NCBI GenBank assembly: GCA_008360975.2
Contig: CM039179.1
Location: 50,698,561-50,762,560 of the forward strand
Source of the DNA: Lichenostomus cassidix
Lineage: Eukaryota; Chordata; Aves; Passeriformes; Meliphagidae
Length of the DNA: 64,000 nt
Reading direction: 5' to 3'
The notes beneath the pieces are model-generated. The model saw only the letters and a program-made list of their open reading frames with translations. It made no database searches and was not told the DNA's origin. Within the stretch, counting starts at the first letter, position 1. The number at the start of each line of letters is the position of its first letter. This document shows positions 1 through 12,800 of this stretch, piece by piece. The translations under genes were made by a program, and so were the position numbers.

Positions 1-769
1 TTCACTCAAGAGTGTGCAAATTGCAATATTTGAAAATACTTGGAGGGTTCAAGAGCTGAAAGGCTAGTTTGCGTGACTTAATATTTTATATCCACCATAT
101 CCTGTAAAATAATAATCATTAGTATTATTAAAGATGTGAAATTACTTCTTTTTTAACGAAAATTAAGTAAAAGCTGGTAGTACTTTGCTTTTTTCCAACA
201 AAAAATTACATAGTAACTAGAATTAGTACTGGAACTCTAGCACACCCATTAAGTCTCCCAGTTGCATAAAATGTTGCCACATTGCAACATTTCATATGGC
301 ATCATTAGGTTTTCACTGGATCCCATATAAGAAATACTGTGGAATCCTGCCATACAGAAGAAGACAGAAGCTAATTTCATCCCAAGATCCAAGTGATATG
401 GATATACTTATATTCACATTAGTTTGAGCAGCACCTGGGCATATCTGTCATGGAGAGTGTTAGAGTAGTTCATAATAAAGGCAAACAGTGAGTTGAAGAA
501 GCAAGTAGTGTGTGCAGCCTTAATCCTTCACTCTCTTTGTGTGGCTGTGTAAATGGCCATGAGACACGTGAGCATGGCTGCAGTTGTAACACGGTGGTTA
601 GTCCAATGTTTTGGAAGGGTTGAAGCCCAGTCCCTGGTGTACTGGATATTTTGAGGCTGATATGTAATGAACAGTGGTTTGAACTTAAGGCTTCACATGC
701 TTTGCAATGTGTCTAGATAAGCAAGGTTCATGTTCATTTTTATATTGTTTTTTTCTTGGTAGAAAAACC

Positions 770-1163
770 AATCAGGGAAGGGGTTTTATCTAAAAGTTGT
801 TCAGCGTGTAGAAGAAATGGCTCCAGGGAGACTTTGTTGTTGCCTTTCAGTGCTTTTACAGAGATTAGAAGAAAGACAGAGACTTTTTGCCAAGGGCTGT
901 ACCTACAGGACAGGAACAGTGGTTTTAAAGATGTTTAAATTTGCCATAAAGAAGAAATTTCTTACTATGAGGGTGGTGAGACGCTGGAAAACGTTGTCCA
1001 GAGAAGCTGTGGATGCCCCATTCCTGGAAGTATTCAAGGCCAGGTTGGATGGGGCTTTGGGCAACCTGGTCTAGTGAAAGGTGTTCCTGCCCTTGGCAGG
1101 GGTTTGGAACGACATGATCTTTAAGGAACCCAACAACCCAAACAATTCTGTGGTTCTGTGAAA
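770..1163 (+). mobile_element. CR1 LINE, 5'-truncated 3' end
   Basis: Seen: from about 770 the sequence follows the end of CR1 ORF2 and its 3' UTR. Recognisable parts are ggctccagggagac, the stretch around gaagctgtggatgcccc, and the 3' UTR with cctggtctagtg, catgatctttaag and a terminal ttctg-type repeat. One frame (stop just after 1071) reads ..REAVDAPFLEVFKARLDGAL.. to GNLV-stop, which is the CR1 reverse-transcriptase ORF C-terminus. Known: CR1 is the dominant non-LTR retrotransposon of birds and other sauropsids, and copies are nearly always 5'-truncated. The copy is diverged and inactive. The 5' limit is approximate. Confidence 0.9.
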
Positions 1164-4100
1164 CTGCTGTTTAATCATTTAAAAGAGAAATGAAAGTGTC
1201 TCTGCTAGAGAGTGATCAGGACTCCTAGAAGTATTTATTCAGTGTCCAGGAAAGCTTCAGTTGTATTCCTGTCCAAAGTGTGATACTATTCACAGAAAGG
1301 GTGGAGTTAAGATCCAAATATTTTATGCCATTTTACGTATTTTCTCAATTCACAGTATTTTCATTCAGGGCACCTGATGTTAAGGACAGATTACCTACCA
1401 TCAGGTGGCAATTCCACTTCAGTGAGCAATGTGTTAAGTTCCATTTGAGTTTTGAGTACAGTGTCATTGTAAAACCTAAGTTCCTTCTGAGGAGTTACTT
1501 AAACTTACTTTTTGTATCTAAATGTGTAATAAAAAGCTACAGAGAGATTCCAGAACCCAAGCCTGTCTTTTAGTGAGTCCTCAAACTTCCCACTTTAGAG
1601 CTATTTCTAAGAAAACTGCTCAATTAAAGGGCTTACAGGAGAGAAAAAACATGTCTTGTAATTGCTAAACTAGTTACCTACACAAACCTAATTAAAAATC
1701 TTTAAAAGATCTTAACTGGGACCTAAATTGCACTTCACCAGGTTTTAAGTGGTATACAGTGGTGTTTGAAGACCTCTACCTGAAAGTTAATATCATCATA
1801 TGGAGCAGATTGTTATCATGCTTGCAGCTTGATAAAACTCCTTGCAAACCTAAAGGGATCAGGTTCTGTTGTGTATAACTAAGCTCACTTTTGCTAATTA
1901 AATGCCTAATCAATAATTCTTCATCACTGAATCATGAGTCTAAGACAGTTCTCTTAAAGCTTCCTTCAATCAAATGTATGTAAAACAAAGCAAATTTCTA
2001 ATTAGATGCAGAATAAGATTAAAACAGTATTTTGGACAAAAGAGAACATAGGTTTTTCTTTGATGTTCATTTAAGGACTAATATCTCTTGATAACAGTTT
2101 GACCATACTCAAGGAATTTGATGCCTGTATCTTCGTTTTCTAAGAATTATGATGTCATTTAGGATCAAAGAAAAATAGAAATCTGATTCTTTTTTGAAGT
2201 TGCTGTTGTGCAATATCAGTTCTGGCTTCTAATGATATTCAAGTACATAGTGAGATCTACTACTCTAATAACCCACATATAATATCCTTCCTAAGAACTA
2301 CGTGACAAAAGGCATTTGTAATTATATTTACTTCTGAAAGATTATGGTTTATAGTTAAACCAAGAGAGGCATCCTGTCATTTTCAGAACCCGTTAAATGT
2401 GACAGAATCTATTTTTCTGCCAACTTGTGAAGACCAGGCAGAGAGCAAATTTGCTGTGGTCAGCTAAGTGTAACCACTGAGCAGGAAAGTGAATTTAATA
2501 ATGCATTATTGTTCTTCACTGAAGGTGAACTGTTACAGTGCCTTTGTTATAGCAGACTTTGCCTCTGCTTAGGTTTCCAGATGCTGTGCAGATTACCTGA
2601 TTAAAATCTCTAATGCATGATAAAATGTTCCATGTATGCTTTTATATTAACATAAATGCATCAGTTTTTGAGGACTGTGACACTAAAGCTAATTGGAAAT
2701 ATTTACTACTCCATTATATGATGCATATTACAAATAAGGATTTATTATGTGTAGAACAAATGATAAGCAACTGGAATTCACAAAGCTTATAACTGCACTA
2801 TGGTTTTGGGGAGGTTAAAATAATGAGAACAAATCTCAAGAGGTTTGTGACAGTGCCTCAGACTCCTGAGCTGATGTTGGATGTTGGTCTTGTGTTTTCA
2901 TTTTTACTTCACACAGTAATTCAACCAAAATTCCTCCTGGCCAAATGATGTTCTTGTCTGTATCCTGTCATCATTTCAGCCCTTTCAGCTCTTTATATTT
3001 TACAGCTTCTTTCTGCTTTTCTTTAAATTTTGCCTATTTTTGGATATCCTATCAACTTCCAGTTAAAATGTAATGCATGATAATTTGTTTGTCACCACTA
3101 AGATGAATTTTCATATTTTTATTTAAAATTCTGTGATTTTGTAATATTTCAATGTTACAAAATTTTTTTTGAGGAAAGAAACACACATTATATGTACAGA
3201 CCTGGGGTTCAGCTCTCCAATCTGTCACTGTCACCCCTCTGTCAGTGTTTTTGTGACCTGTTCAAGTCATGTCTTCATCTGTCACATCCAATTCTGTGCT
3301 AGTGAGAAATTTACTTAATCATTTCCTTAAAATTTGTGAGCTTAACATGGAGGGCATTATGAGTAAGCCATAGTTTTATATGCATGCAAATGAACAGTAT
3401 AGCAGGAACCATGTTCAGCAGAGTCTGTGTGTTGGAATATAGGTTTATGGGAACTAGGTTTTGGCAGAATGATACAAGAGAGAATCCCAGAGCCAACACC
3501 TGTTGTACTTTTAACTCAGGTGAAGCTGTAATAATTCATGCCAGTAAAAGAAAACACTTTTTTTTTCTCATTAAGAACCATTGAACACAGTTCTGTGTTA
3601 CTTTCCATTTTACTTGTTTAAAGGACCTACATGTATATGTTAATGTGTCTACATTCACAGTTATGTGTTATGTTCAGGAGAGTCAATGTTGTGGATTCTT
3701 TCCTTTACTCTGGGAATAAGATTACTATTACTTGTTTTTTGAAGTATATCTACATCTTGAAAAATGAAGTTGAGAATCAGAACTGATAAGCAATGTCCCT
3801 CATGACGAGAGATCTTGTCATCCGCGGGGGAGAGAGAAAGCTGGATCAGAGATTTCAAATAATTGTTTAAATTACAGTTGTAAACAGCAAACTTTATTGG
3901 AAAGTAGGAGAGGGAGGTTTTTCTTTCACCTTTGTCATATGTGTGAATAAAACAATGGGCCAAACAGAGCAGAGGCTCAGGAGACTGAAGGGAGGGCAAG
4001 TTAATAAAAGGAGCAATTGGATTAGAATTGGACTTTGGCAGGGAATGGTAGATGAGAAGCTGATAGATTTTGACTTGTTATTAAATCAGAAAAAGGAAAT

Positions 4101-6501
4101 AGATAATTTCATAGAGGAATCAGCTTTTCTTTCTGTGTAGTCTTTTATCCTCTTTTTTTTTTAGCAAAATATTTGTAAAATGGGTTTTATTCCTCATAAA
4201 GAACTGGGCAACTTTAAAGGACTTAGAGGAGAAAAGAATTGTCTGATAATTGTTAAACTGGGAGGTCTAATTACCTCCACAGTTAATTAAAACTCTTTAA
4301 CTGCCCTCTTGGTGTGACAATGATACTTTCTCCTTTCTAAATGAAAGTGTAAAGGTTAAACAAAGCGGCAATCTAGCAAACAGCCTACTAGAATTTGTAA
4401 TCTGACCCTGAGATCTACTGTTTACTTTGCAGAAATTACAGTCCTGGAGTGTAAAACAGGTGCAGAACACTTGATACTGTTGCCCACTGTTATACAAATG
4501 ACTTGTTTTTTACTAGGCACCTAGAATTTCCTGCATTTCCTGAAAAACTCCAGACACCCTAGATTAACAAAGTGGAAAAACTCAGTCTGTTTCTTGACCG
4601 TGACCTTGGCAGTGAGACAAAAGGAGATTGGCAATGTAATGTATTTGTTGTACACAGAAAAAAAGGCTCACCACTGGAGCCCTGCAGATAGAGCTAAAAT
4701 GCCTCAAACAATTGTTAAAGTTATCATGAGTAGTAGCAGCAATTCAGCTCTTGGTAACCTAGGAAAAGCAGATATTTATTTTACATTATATTAAAGTTAC
4801 ATTATATTTTAAGTTATTTTCCTTTATCTTCCCTTTTTCTTTTTTCTTCAGAAAAGCAGCACTGTCATTTTGCAAATAACATGGGTCTATCCTTTTCCCA
4901 CAATTTTTTTCAACTGAGCATATTTCTAACCAGTTCAACACTCAAAATTACTAGTAAACTAATGGGTATTGGATATCTCTGAGCACAGAAAAGTTCTGAA
5001 TGTGTTGCAGGAGCTCACAGTGTATGCTCTGTGATAGAAGATTATTGATCATCTTAGGAGGAGATCCCTATGGAAGTGAGCACGTATGAAATCTAACCAA
5101 CCACATCTTGGGTCAGCTTAAGGGCACATATATGAAATTAGAAATTCAGCTGGCCAATGTAGTTATTAATTTTTTTTTTCTCAACAAGTGAGAGTCAAAC
5201 TTCCTGCAACCAATGACTTAAATCAAGAGCAAAGATTTAGTACTATTCAAATGGAGGAATTGAAAAAAAAAAAATCCAAAAACCATACTTGTATACAAAA
5301 GGCTTGTTTCAAGGGATTGTCTTAGACAGTAGTTCTGGTTAAAGCCAGCCTCCCACATACCTCTTCTATGCTAAGAATTTTTAGGAAATTATCTAGTTCT
5401 ACACTGTAAGTTTAGCCCTATCTCAATACTGAACTTAGATTGTAGGTTTTCTCCCCTGTGTCTAGAGTGTCTGCCTTCTGGTTTTCCTGACATGAAGATC
5501 TGCATCTGACACCTTTTTATCTGTGATTAGTAAAAAAAAAAAGGGATTTAAAACTTTGTTCAACAAAGTTTTACTGAAATACAGACTTTTTCTGAGTGAA
5601 AACTTATGTTTTCAGCTGCATGCAATCTTTGCAGTTCAAACAAAATAGCTACATATGTTCAATTTGCAGCAGTCTGATTTGTGGGAGAGTGAAAGCATGT
5701 CCATTTTCCATCGTATGAACTCATAAAAATACAACTTCAATGACTTTTTAGCTGCATTTTCAAGGCACGTTTTTCCTTTGTTACATAGCAAAGCCTCAAT
5801 GTAACAGGCCATAAATTCAGCTAAATAAAAGAGATCTAGGGAGTGAGCTTAAGCACTGAATCCTTGATTGTCCAGACTGCTTAATTGTTAGCTTTTAGCC
5901 TGACTGTGTTTTGACTGCTACAATTAGTTCCCTCCACAACACATCTGCTCTAGAAAGTACTAGCACTAAATAATGTGGACACAAGAAAATCTGACTTCGC
6001 AGCATGGTCAGAGATCAAATTGCAGCCCTTTTGTTTAGTGTTACGATATCCAAACACAAGGGAATAATGTTTGTTTCAGGAAAGGATATCGAACCTTGAC
6101 TTTATTAACAGAATATTTTATTTACAGCAAAATACTATCTAGGATCCTGTCACCTTTACCTTGCAAGTCTCTACTTTGCTTGCTTTCATTTAATATCAAA
6201 AATATTTAAGTCCCATATTGCAAATCTGCAAACTCCTTTATACAACTTATGATTTCAAGTCATTTGATTTCTTTCAAACTGAGGTTTTCTAACCATGTAC
6301 TGTTGTACATTTACCAGACTTTCAGTGTATTTATTACAAAATGTTTGGCTGGGGTTTGTTCATTCATTTCACCTTAAGAGTCCTACCTCATTATACTTGC
6401 ACATTAGCAATGCAGATATTCTCTTCTACCCAATTATTACCCGTTAGAAAACAGTTGCTGAAGCCAGTCACTAGCTTTGTTACCCAAACTCACATAATAA
6501 T

Positions 6502-6640
6502 AGAATCATAGAATTACAGAATGTCTTGGGTTAGAAGGGAGCTTAAAGATACCTGGTTCCAGCTCCCCTGCCATGGGCTGGGACACATTCCATCAGCCAC
6601 ATTGCTCAGTGTTCTGTCCAGCCTGGCCTTGGAGCTAAGA
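6502..6640 (-). mobile_element. CR1 LINE 3' end, short copy
   Basis: Seen: the + strand shows the reverse complement of a CR1 3' terminus: agaatcatagaat, then ttgggttagaagggagctta, ccctgccatgggctggga, ttgctcag and a last segment tccagcctggccttgga. This is the usual order from 3' tail to ORF2 end, so the element is on the minus strand. Only about 140 bp survive, all 3' UTR and the last few ORF2 codons. Confidence 0.88.
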
Positions 6641-8976
6641 AGTGAAATTTGTGCTTTCACACTTTATTTTTGGCAAGTCCTTAGCCTGTTTTTATCCCCA
6701 GGCTTCACTTGATACATTTGTGCAAATTGTCAGTTGGATTTTCAACTATTGGCTGGGAGGGGGTGTATGAAAAATAGAGGAACATTGGCAGAGAAATTGA
6801 ATAATTGAGTTCCTTGGTTACCTATTCCTAAGCAGAAATCACTTCTGAACTTAAGTTCTGATTTTTTCATTAGAAATATGGCACAGAATCCTTTCCTGTT
6901 GTTCTGTTAGACACACTGTTTTACTTTAACTATTTTAACTTTTGAGGTGAAAGACTCAAGGTAACATGTTAATAACTTAGTGTAAACAAAACAATGAATA
7001 GAGATAATTCTTTTGCTGGAAGTCAGTATTAGTTTTGAACAATAATTGGGTTTGAACTTACTTGTAAAGACCAATAAATTTTGTTCTATTTTATCTAATG
7101 GACATAACAATAAGAAATATTTTCTAACTGACCTATAAAATCTGTACATCTCACAATTATTGGAAAACTGTAATCTACAGTGTCATAGTTGTATTACTGA
7201 GACTCCCTAATTTTTTTTTCTTCCCACATTCACTGCTTCTGCATTTTCCCTTTCTGCATCAGTTTGCAACAGCCATCCATGAGTCTACATAAGCAATCCA
7301 AGCAGGAATTATGGTACAAGTCTATATTGGACCTTCATCCCAATAGTTTGTATGAGAAACTCTAGGAGCTCTATCCTTGCTTCTAGGAGCTGAGTTATGT
7401 GTCAGTGCTTCTGAGCACTGATTAAAATGATGTAACATAGTAAATAAGTAGGTACAACTTGGTCCCATGCATTTAGTGATTATAAATAGGTATGATTAAG
7501 AATGAAATTCATCGATGGAACTCAAAAGTATGATGAGCTGTATTTAATTGCAGATACCTACAGAAATGAAGGCACTTTTTGGGTTTGTCCTATGCATTGC
7601 CAGAGTGATTGTTACACCAAAGAATTCTGATACAACTTTTTGGGAGGTTGAGGGGTTTTTATTCCTCTTTTCTCTCTTGGATTATTTAACATTAAGTTTT
7701 TGTAATTAAAATTTTAACAAACCAAGATGAGGGTGTGTTCATTTATAACCAGTTTTATTCAATTTACTTGATTCAATTTAAAAGATAAAGCTGGGTGGCT
7801 AATAAAATTTTCAGTTTAATTTGTGCGCTAAGTAGTAACAGGTAGGAAACAATTACGTAAAATTTTAATTGGAATTTACAGAGGGAATGAGGATTTATTC
7901 AAATTAACATTGGGTTCACCTAAAATGATTTTGATTATTTTTTAATCTTAAAACATACAATTTTCAGTTGTGTTACTGCTTTAAAAAGTGATAACTATCT
8001 TAATTAATTTAAATTAAAAATTGATTGTAAAGAAACCACCAAACCTTTCAAAAACTGTCTTCAAGACAGCAAAACAAAATCAAATCATTGTTTCTGCTTT
8101 TGTTTCTTCCCATTTATTTACTCATCTGAACACATTAACTGAATTAACAAACAATTTTGCATGTTTCTTTCATTATCCTTCAGTGCAGAAAGAAAAGAAA
8201 TTTGATGAGGTCAAAGTTACACATTTTTTCAATAGCACATTTTTTATTCACTGATATTTCAGCATTATCATCTTTCCTAAATAGTACATTGTTTCTCCCC
8301 ACAGCTACAATCCCAGATTAGTGTGTAACATCAAATGTTGACTCTGCAGGAGCATTAAGTGTTAGTATGAGTTCCTTCATTGTGCTTTGGACCAGGAATT
8401 GGAGTTTAAATCTTGAGTGGGAGGAGATAAGTGAAAGAGGAATTAGAATATTTACCATGTTGGAATCAGAAAATTATAATGATAATTTTTTTGCCATTTT
8501 TCCCAGTGTACTGAATTCTTGTTACATTTACTGAATACTTAAAGGAAGGAGAAAAATGAGCAAAAGCTTTTAAAGCAGATGATGTCAGTCATGTTTTTCT
8601 TTTTATTTGGTTTGCATTTTATGTGGTTTGTTCTTTCAGTTATTGTATGTTTAGCCAACCGTCAGCCCCATCCTGAAAGTCAACAATAATAAAAATGTAA
8701 ATCATCATCAAAAGCATGCCTTGCAGTGAGAGAACATTTCAAAGATTGTTTATCAGTTGTTCATTTTCTGCTGTCAGATGTTGAAATCTTTTACTTCCCA
8801 TCATATTGCACAGAAATGCAGTTTTACTGATAGTGTCTACTTGTAGCTAAGCTGTGAAAAAGTCAAAATTTCATTTTGTAAGAGCAGTTATCACACAGAC
8901 TACTGCAGACCTAGGTTATTGGTCCTTATTTAGCAAGCTCACAGATAAGATGTCTAATTTCCTGGCCAACCTTTTT

Positions 8977-9026
8977 GTATGTGTGAGTGTGTCTGTGTGT
9001 GTAAGAGTGTGTATGTATGTGTGTGG
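8977..9026 (+). repeat. (TG)n microsatellite, interrupted
   Basis: A run of tgtg/tgta/gtgag units over about 50 bp. No unit is perfect over the full length, which suggests an old repeat. Confidence 0.9.
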
Positions 9027-9857
9027 GCCCATTAAAATATATGAGATTAATAAAAAATACCTTATACAGCTTTTTCACTTGCAGTATACATATAGGGATA
9101 TAATGTAAACACTGGCCATGAAGTCACTTTGAAAAAATAAGATTTTAATTATTAAATTAACTGTTAATATTATATTACAGTATTTTTAAGTGCTGCATAA
9201 AAATTTAATTAGAAATATGAGATTTAGGGGCTACCTGACTTAACACTGGGCACAATTCAATATATCCTCAATCAAGTTCTTCAGCTGTTGATTTAAGTTT
9301 GAAAAATTTCCATATCTAAATTAGAGCTGTTCAGAAAAAGTGGAGGCAATAAGATACACTAACAATTTTAATACAGAATTTTGTAGTGGAAAATGTTCAA
9401 TAGAATAGAGGTTTGTCTATCTTTCCACACATTGCTCCTCTGATATATTAAAATAATACTTCTATTTCCAGCTGAAAGAAACATGTACAAAATTTGTTTC
9501 TTAATCTTAGAAATGCAAAAATACCAGAAGTAGTCAAAAGTACAAAATAAAGTATTTTGTACTAATCTTGGTCAGGTACAGTGAAGGAATGGTTAAAAGG
9601 CTTGTTTAATTTATCTCAGAGAAAAATCTGAAGTCACGAATAATTATTTTAAGAACTCTTTCTGTAAATGTTTTTTACATAACACATGGACAACTTCTTA
9701 GTTGTCTTTATGTGGGTTATGCTTTTTTTCTTTTCCACTTAGTTTATAGCTCATGCTTGTGAAAGAAATGCAGCCACTCTAGTGAAGTTGTTAGAAATGT
9801 AGGAAAATGACTTATTAGTGGAACTATAGAACGGGGAGTACTAGGTTTGATTCCAGC

Positions 9858-9886
9858 TTTTTTTTTTTTGCTTTTTTTTTTTTTTC
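9858..9886 (+). repeat. Twin poly-T tract (two T runs split by GC)
   Basis: Two long T runs separated by gc, followed by ctgaaagcagaa. No element body is recognised beside it. Confidence 0.88.
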
Positions 9887-12800
9887 TGAAAGCAGAATTA
9901 TGAAAACAGAATTTCAAAGGGAAACTGCAGGTCTGTTTAATAGCATCTATTTCCATTATGTGCTTTGCTGCTCACTACAGTGTACATAGAAGAGAAAGTA
10001 TATTCTGTCATGGACCTCGGATGCATTCTGTAATTTCAGCTGCAGTTGAAGCTGACACAAGTGGAAAAACAATTTTTGAATGGTTTTCTCTGCACTTCCT
10101 AGGATTTTTATTTAAATCTATACTCCCTTCTCAGCACAGCAAAATGAAACCTTGATTAGTGTTAATAATAAACTCATTTCATGATAAAAATAAGGATCGA
10201 CAAATATAATCATGACAACAGACATTAAACGTCAGTCAGAAAAATACAGGTAGCTACTATATTGTCAGGACAGATAAAACCAGGTATATTCATACCTGAT
10301 TTCCAAGACCATTTTCCCCAAACCTACGTTCTAGCAATTTTTTTATGCTTCAATGAGTTGCTTTTCATAATTAAGCAACTATCTGCAGTGCAGTTTTTTA
10401 TGTGTTTATTAAAGATTGTCTAACTCATTTCCTGTTGACACAAAATTGTTTGAGTGGCAAAGGAAGTTTTATAAATAACTGAGATCCAAGAACATGAAAG
10501 GGTCTGTTTAAGTGGGTCATTTGCTCATGTACTTCCATAAGGAATTTTTAAACTGTAATCTCCACTTGAATTGAAATATTATTGTGCAGTGGTTTAATTC
10601 CTTTAAAAATAACATTCATTTCAGTGCATTTTAAAAGTCTGAACTCTGTAGGCATTATCTATACCCATGAGCATCTGTCTAAAATGGCTTAATTCCATCA
10701 ATCCTGCAAAAGTTAAAGTTCAGTTGGTGATTTTGTCTATTGTTTAGCTAGTGTCAGTTTTGGAAGGTCTGAACTTAACCATTTCTGTCATTCAGTTTCT
10801 CTCTCTCTTTTCTCATTTTCTTTTTGGGAAGGCGAATAAAAAAAACCAAATCCACAATTCAGGAGTATTATTTAATTCCCTGAAAAAATGCTCAAAGCCC
10901 TCTACACAGCACTAAATATAAAAAGAGAACTAGAAATCTTATGAATTCCATATATACTCCTTCAAACTTGAACAGTTTAGTTATTAACTCATCCCAATTT
11001 CAGCTTTGGTGGGCTCATTTTAAAAGAAGTAGCCTTTATCTCATGATGTAAATTCAATAGCTGGTGTCAGGTCTATTAAACAGAGTATTATTTTATTTAC
11101 CCCCACAGCTGATAACAGAGTCACACAATTCACTCCAGACGGATCTTCCCATAAGTTATAGGTATGATGTCTCCAAAGGGATAAAAGAAGTCATATCCTC
11201 TACTTCTCAACTTATTTTCATCATTACATATATTCTTATGCTACAATAAATCACATGAAATACTTTTTGTAGCTACAGGGCTCAAGGAGTATCTTCCATG
11301 CTTGATATTTATTTCAGCTCTGGAAATATAAATATGTCTCAATCTTGCTGAATGAGGATCTATGTTGTACACTAATACAACAGTGTTTAGACATGTTTAG
11401 AGTTTAAGAAATAGTTAAATAACCCAAATCTAATCATACTACGTGCATTGTCTGAAACATGCATAAGTTTTACATGACATGCAAAATCCAGAATATTGTT
11501 GCTCAGTAAGCTGTGGGAGGAAAGTCAACACCTGGAAAGCCTGACCTCACCAAATGACATGGGAGAGGAAAAAATACTCATCTTCTTAAGCAATTAGAGA
11601 GCCTTTGCAGGACAGCCCCTGCCTACTGCAGCCAGTTTGTAGCCCATACCTAACCAGATGGTGGGCTATGCTGCTTGAGAAATATTCTCTAGTGAATAGT
11701 GGGACTGATTCTTTTGTCATTGATTCCACAGTTTCCTCAATCTGGAACAGAATAGCCTTGGTTTTCATTTAATTTCTATCCAATTTTTCTTTTTTTTTTC
11801 TTCCACTAGGGAAAAAGATATTAAAAGTTCTGAAGTAAATAGTTATTGAAAACTAGGATTAAATTTAGAGGAAGATGCTCAGCACCCACATGACAGCTCT
11901 GGCTCACCAAAGAGTTATGATGACAGGTTTGGAGATCTTGGAAAAACACATCTTGGAAAGCAGCCATATTTTGGCAAAATATCTGTGCATGTGATTATTT
12001 GATTTCTAGATTGGCTGAGTGCTTTCATAATTCTCTTCCTTACCTTGATGTAAGGATGTGATGTGATACAGTGTTCATTCAGACTCTCCACCTTTCAAAC
12101 TAGTGTTGAAGCAGCATCTGTACTAGTTCAGTTCAGTCTAAAGGTGCAGGGTTACATAGAAAATGGGTGGAGCACAAAACGAGACTTCCACAAGCTTGTG
12201 TATGCTTTCCAACCAGATCTTTTAAGATATTGTCTTGCTCGGTTTTGCCTTTGAGATTAGCTGTAGGTTTTGAAAAATGTTTTATGACTTGTGACCAGAA
12301 ACGTGTGATGTGAGGGAGCTTTGCAAACCTGCTCTGTTTCTTCAGTGCAGGATGACATGGTTGATTGTCAAATGGATTAGACCACAGACAGAGGATAGTG
12401 GAATGGCTGGTGAAACAGAATAGTGAAAGGATGGAGGAAGATCCACCTCGAAAATGAGTTGATTATATAGCAATTCCGTCAACCTTTCATACCTAGTTAG
12501 CAGCAAATGTTTTCTTTTTAGAACCCATCGTCTTTCAGGTTTGGCTAATAGTATATCTATTTTTTACACAGAACTGATTTTACTAAAGCTGCAGAGAGTT
12601 TAAAAAGTTTGAAAAATCTCAGAAAGCTCTGAAATGGAGGGGTTGTCTTTAGTAGTGCTTCATAAACTTGAATGCTTTTGAGTGTAAATCAATATCTTCT
12701 CAAAGTAACATGGGTATTAAATATTCAAGTCTATTAAAACTTTATCAATAAAACTGATTGGAGGCTCAAAAATTATAATTACCATTAATTTGAATAAGTA

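Noticed and set aside
817..1074. 85-codon frame as a host gene
   Set aside because: It is the C-terminal end of CR1 ORF2 inside a truncated LINE.
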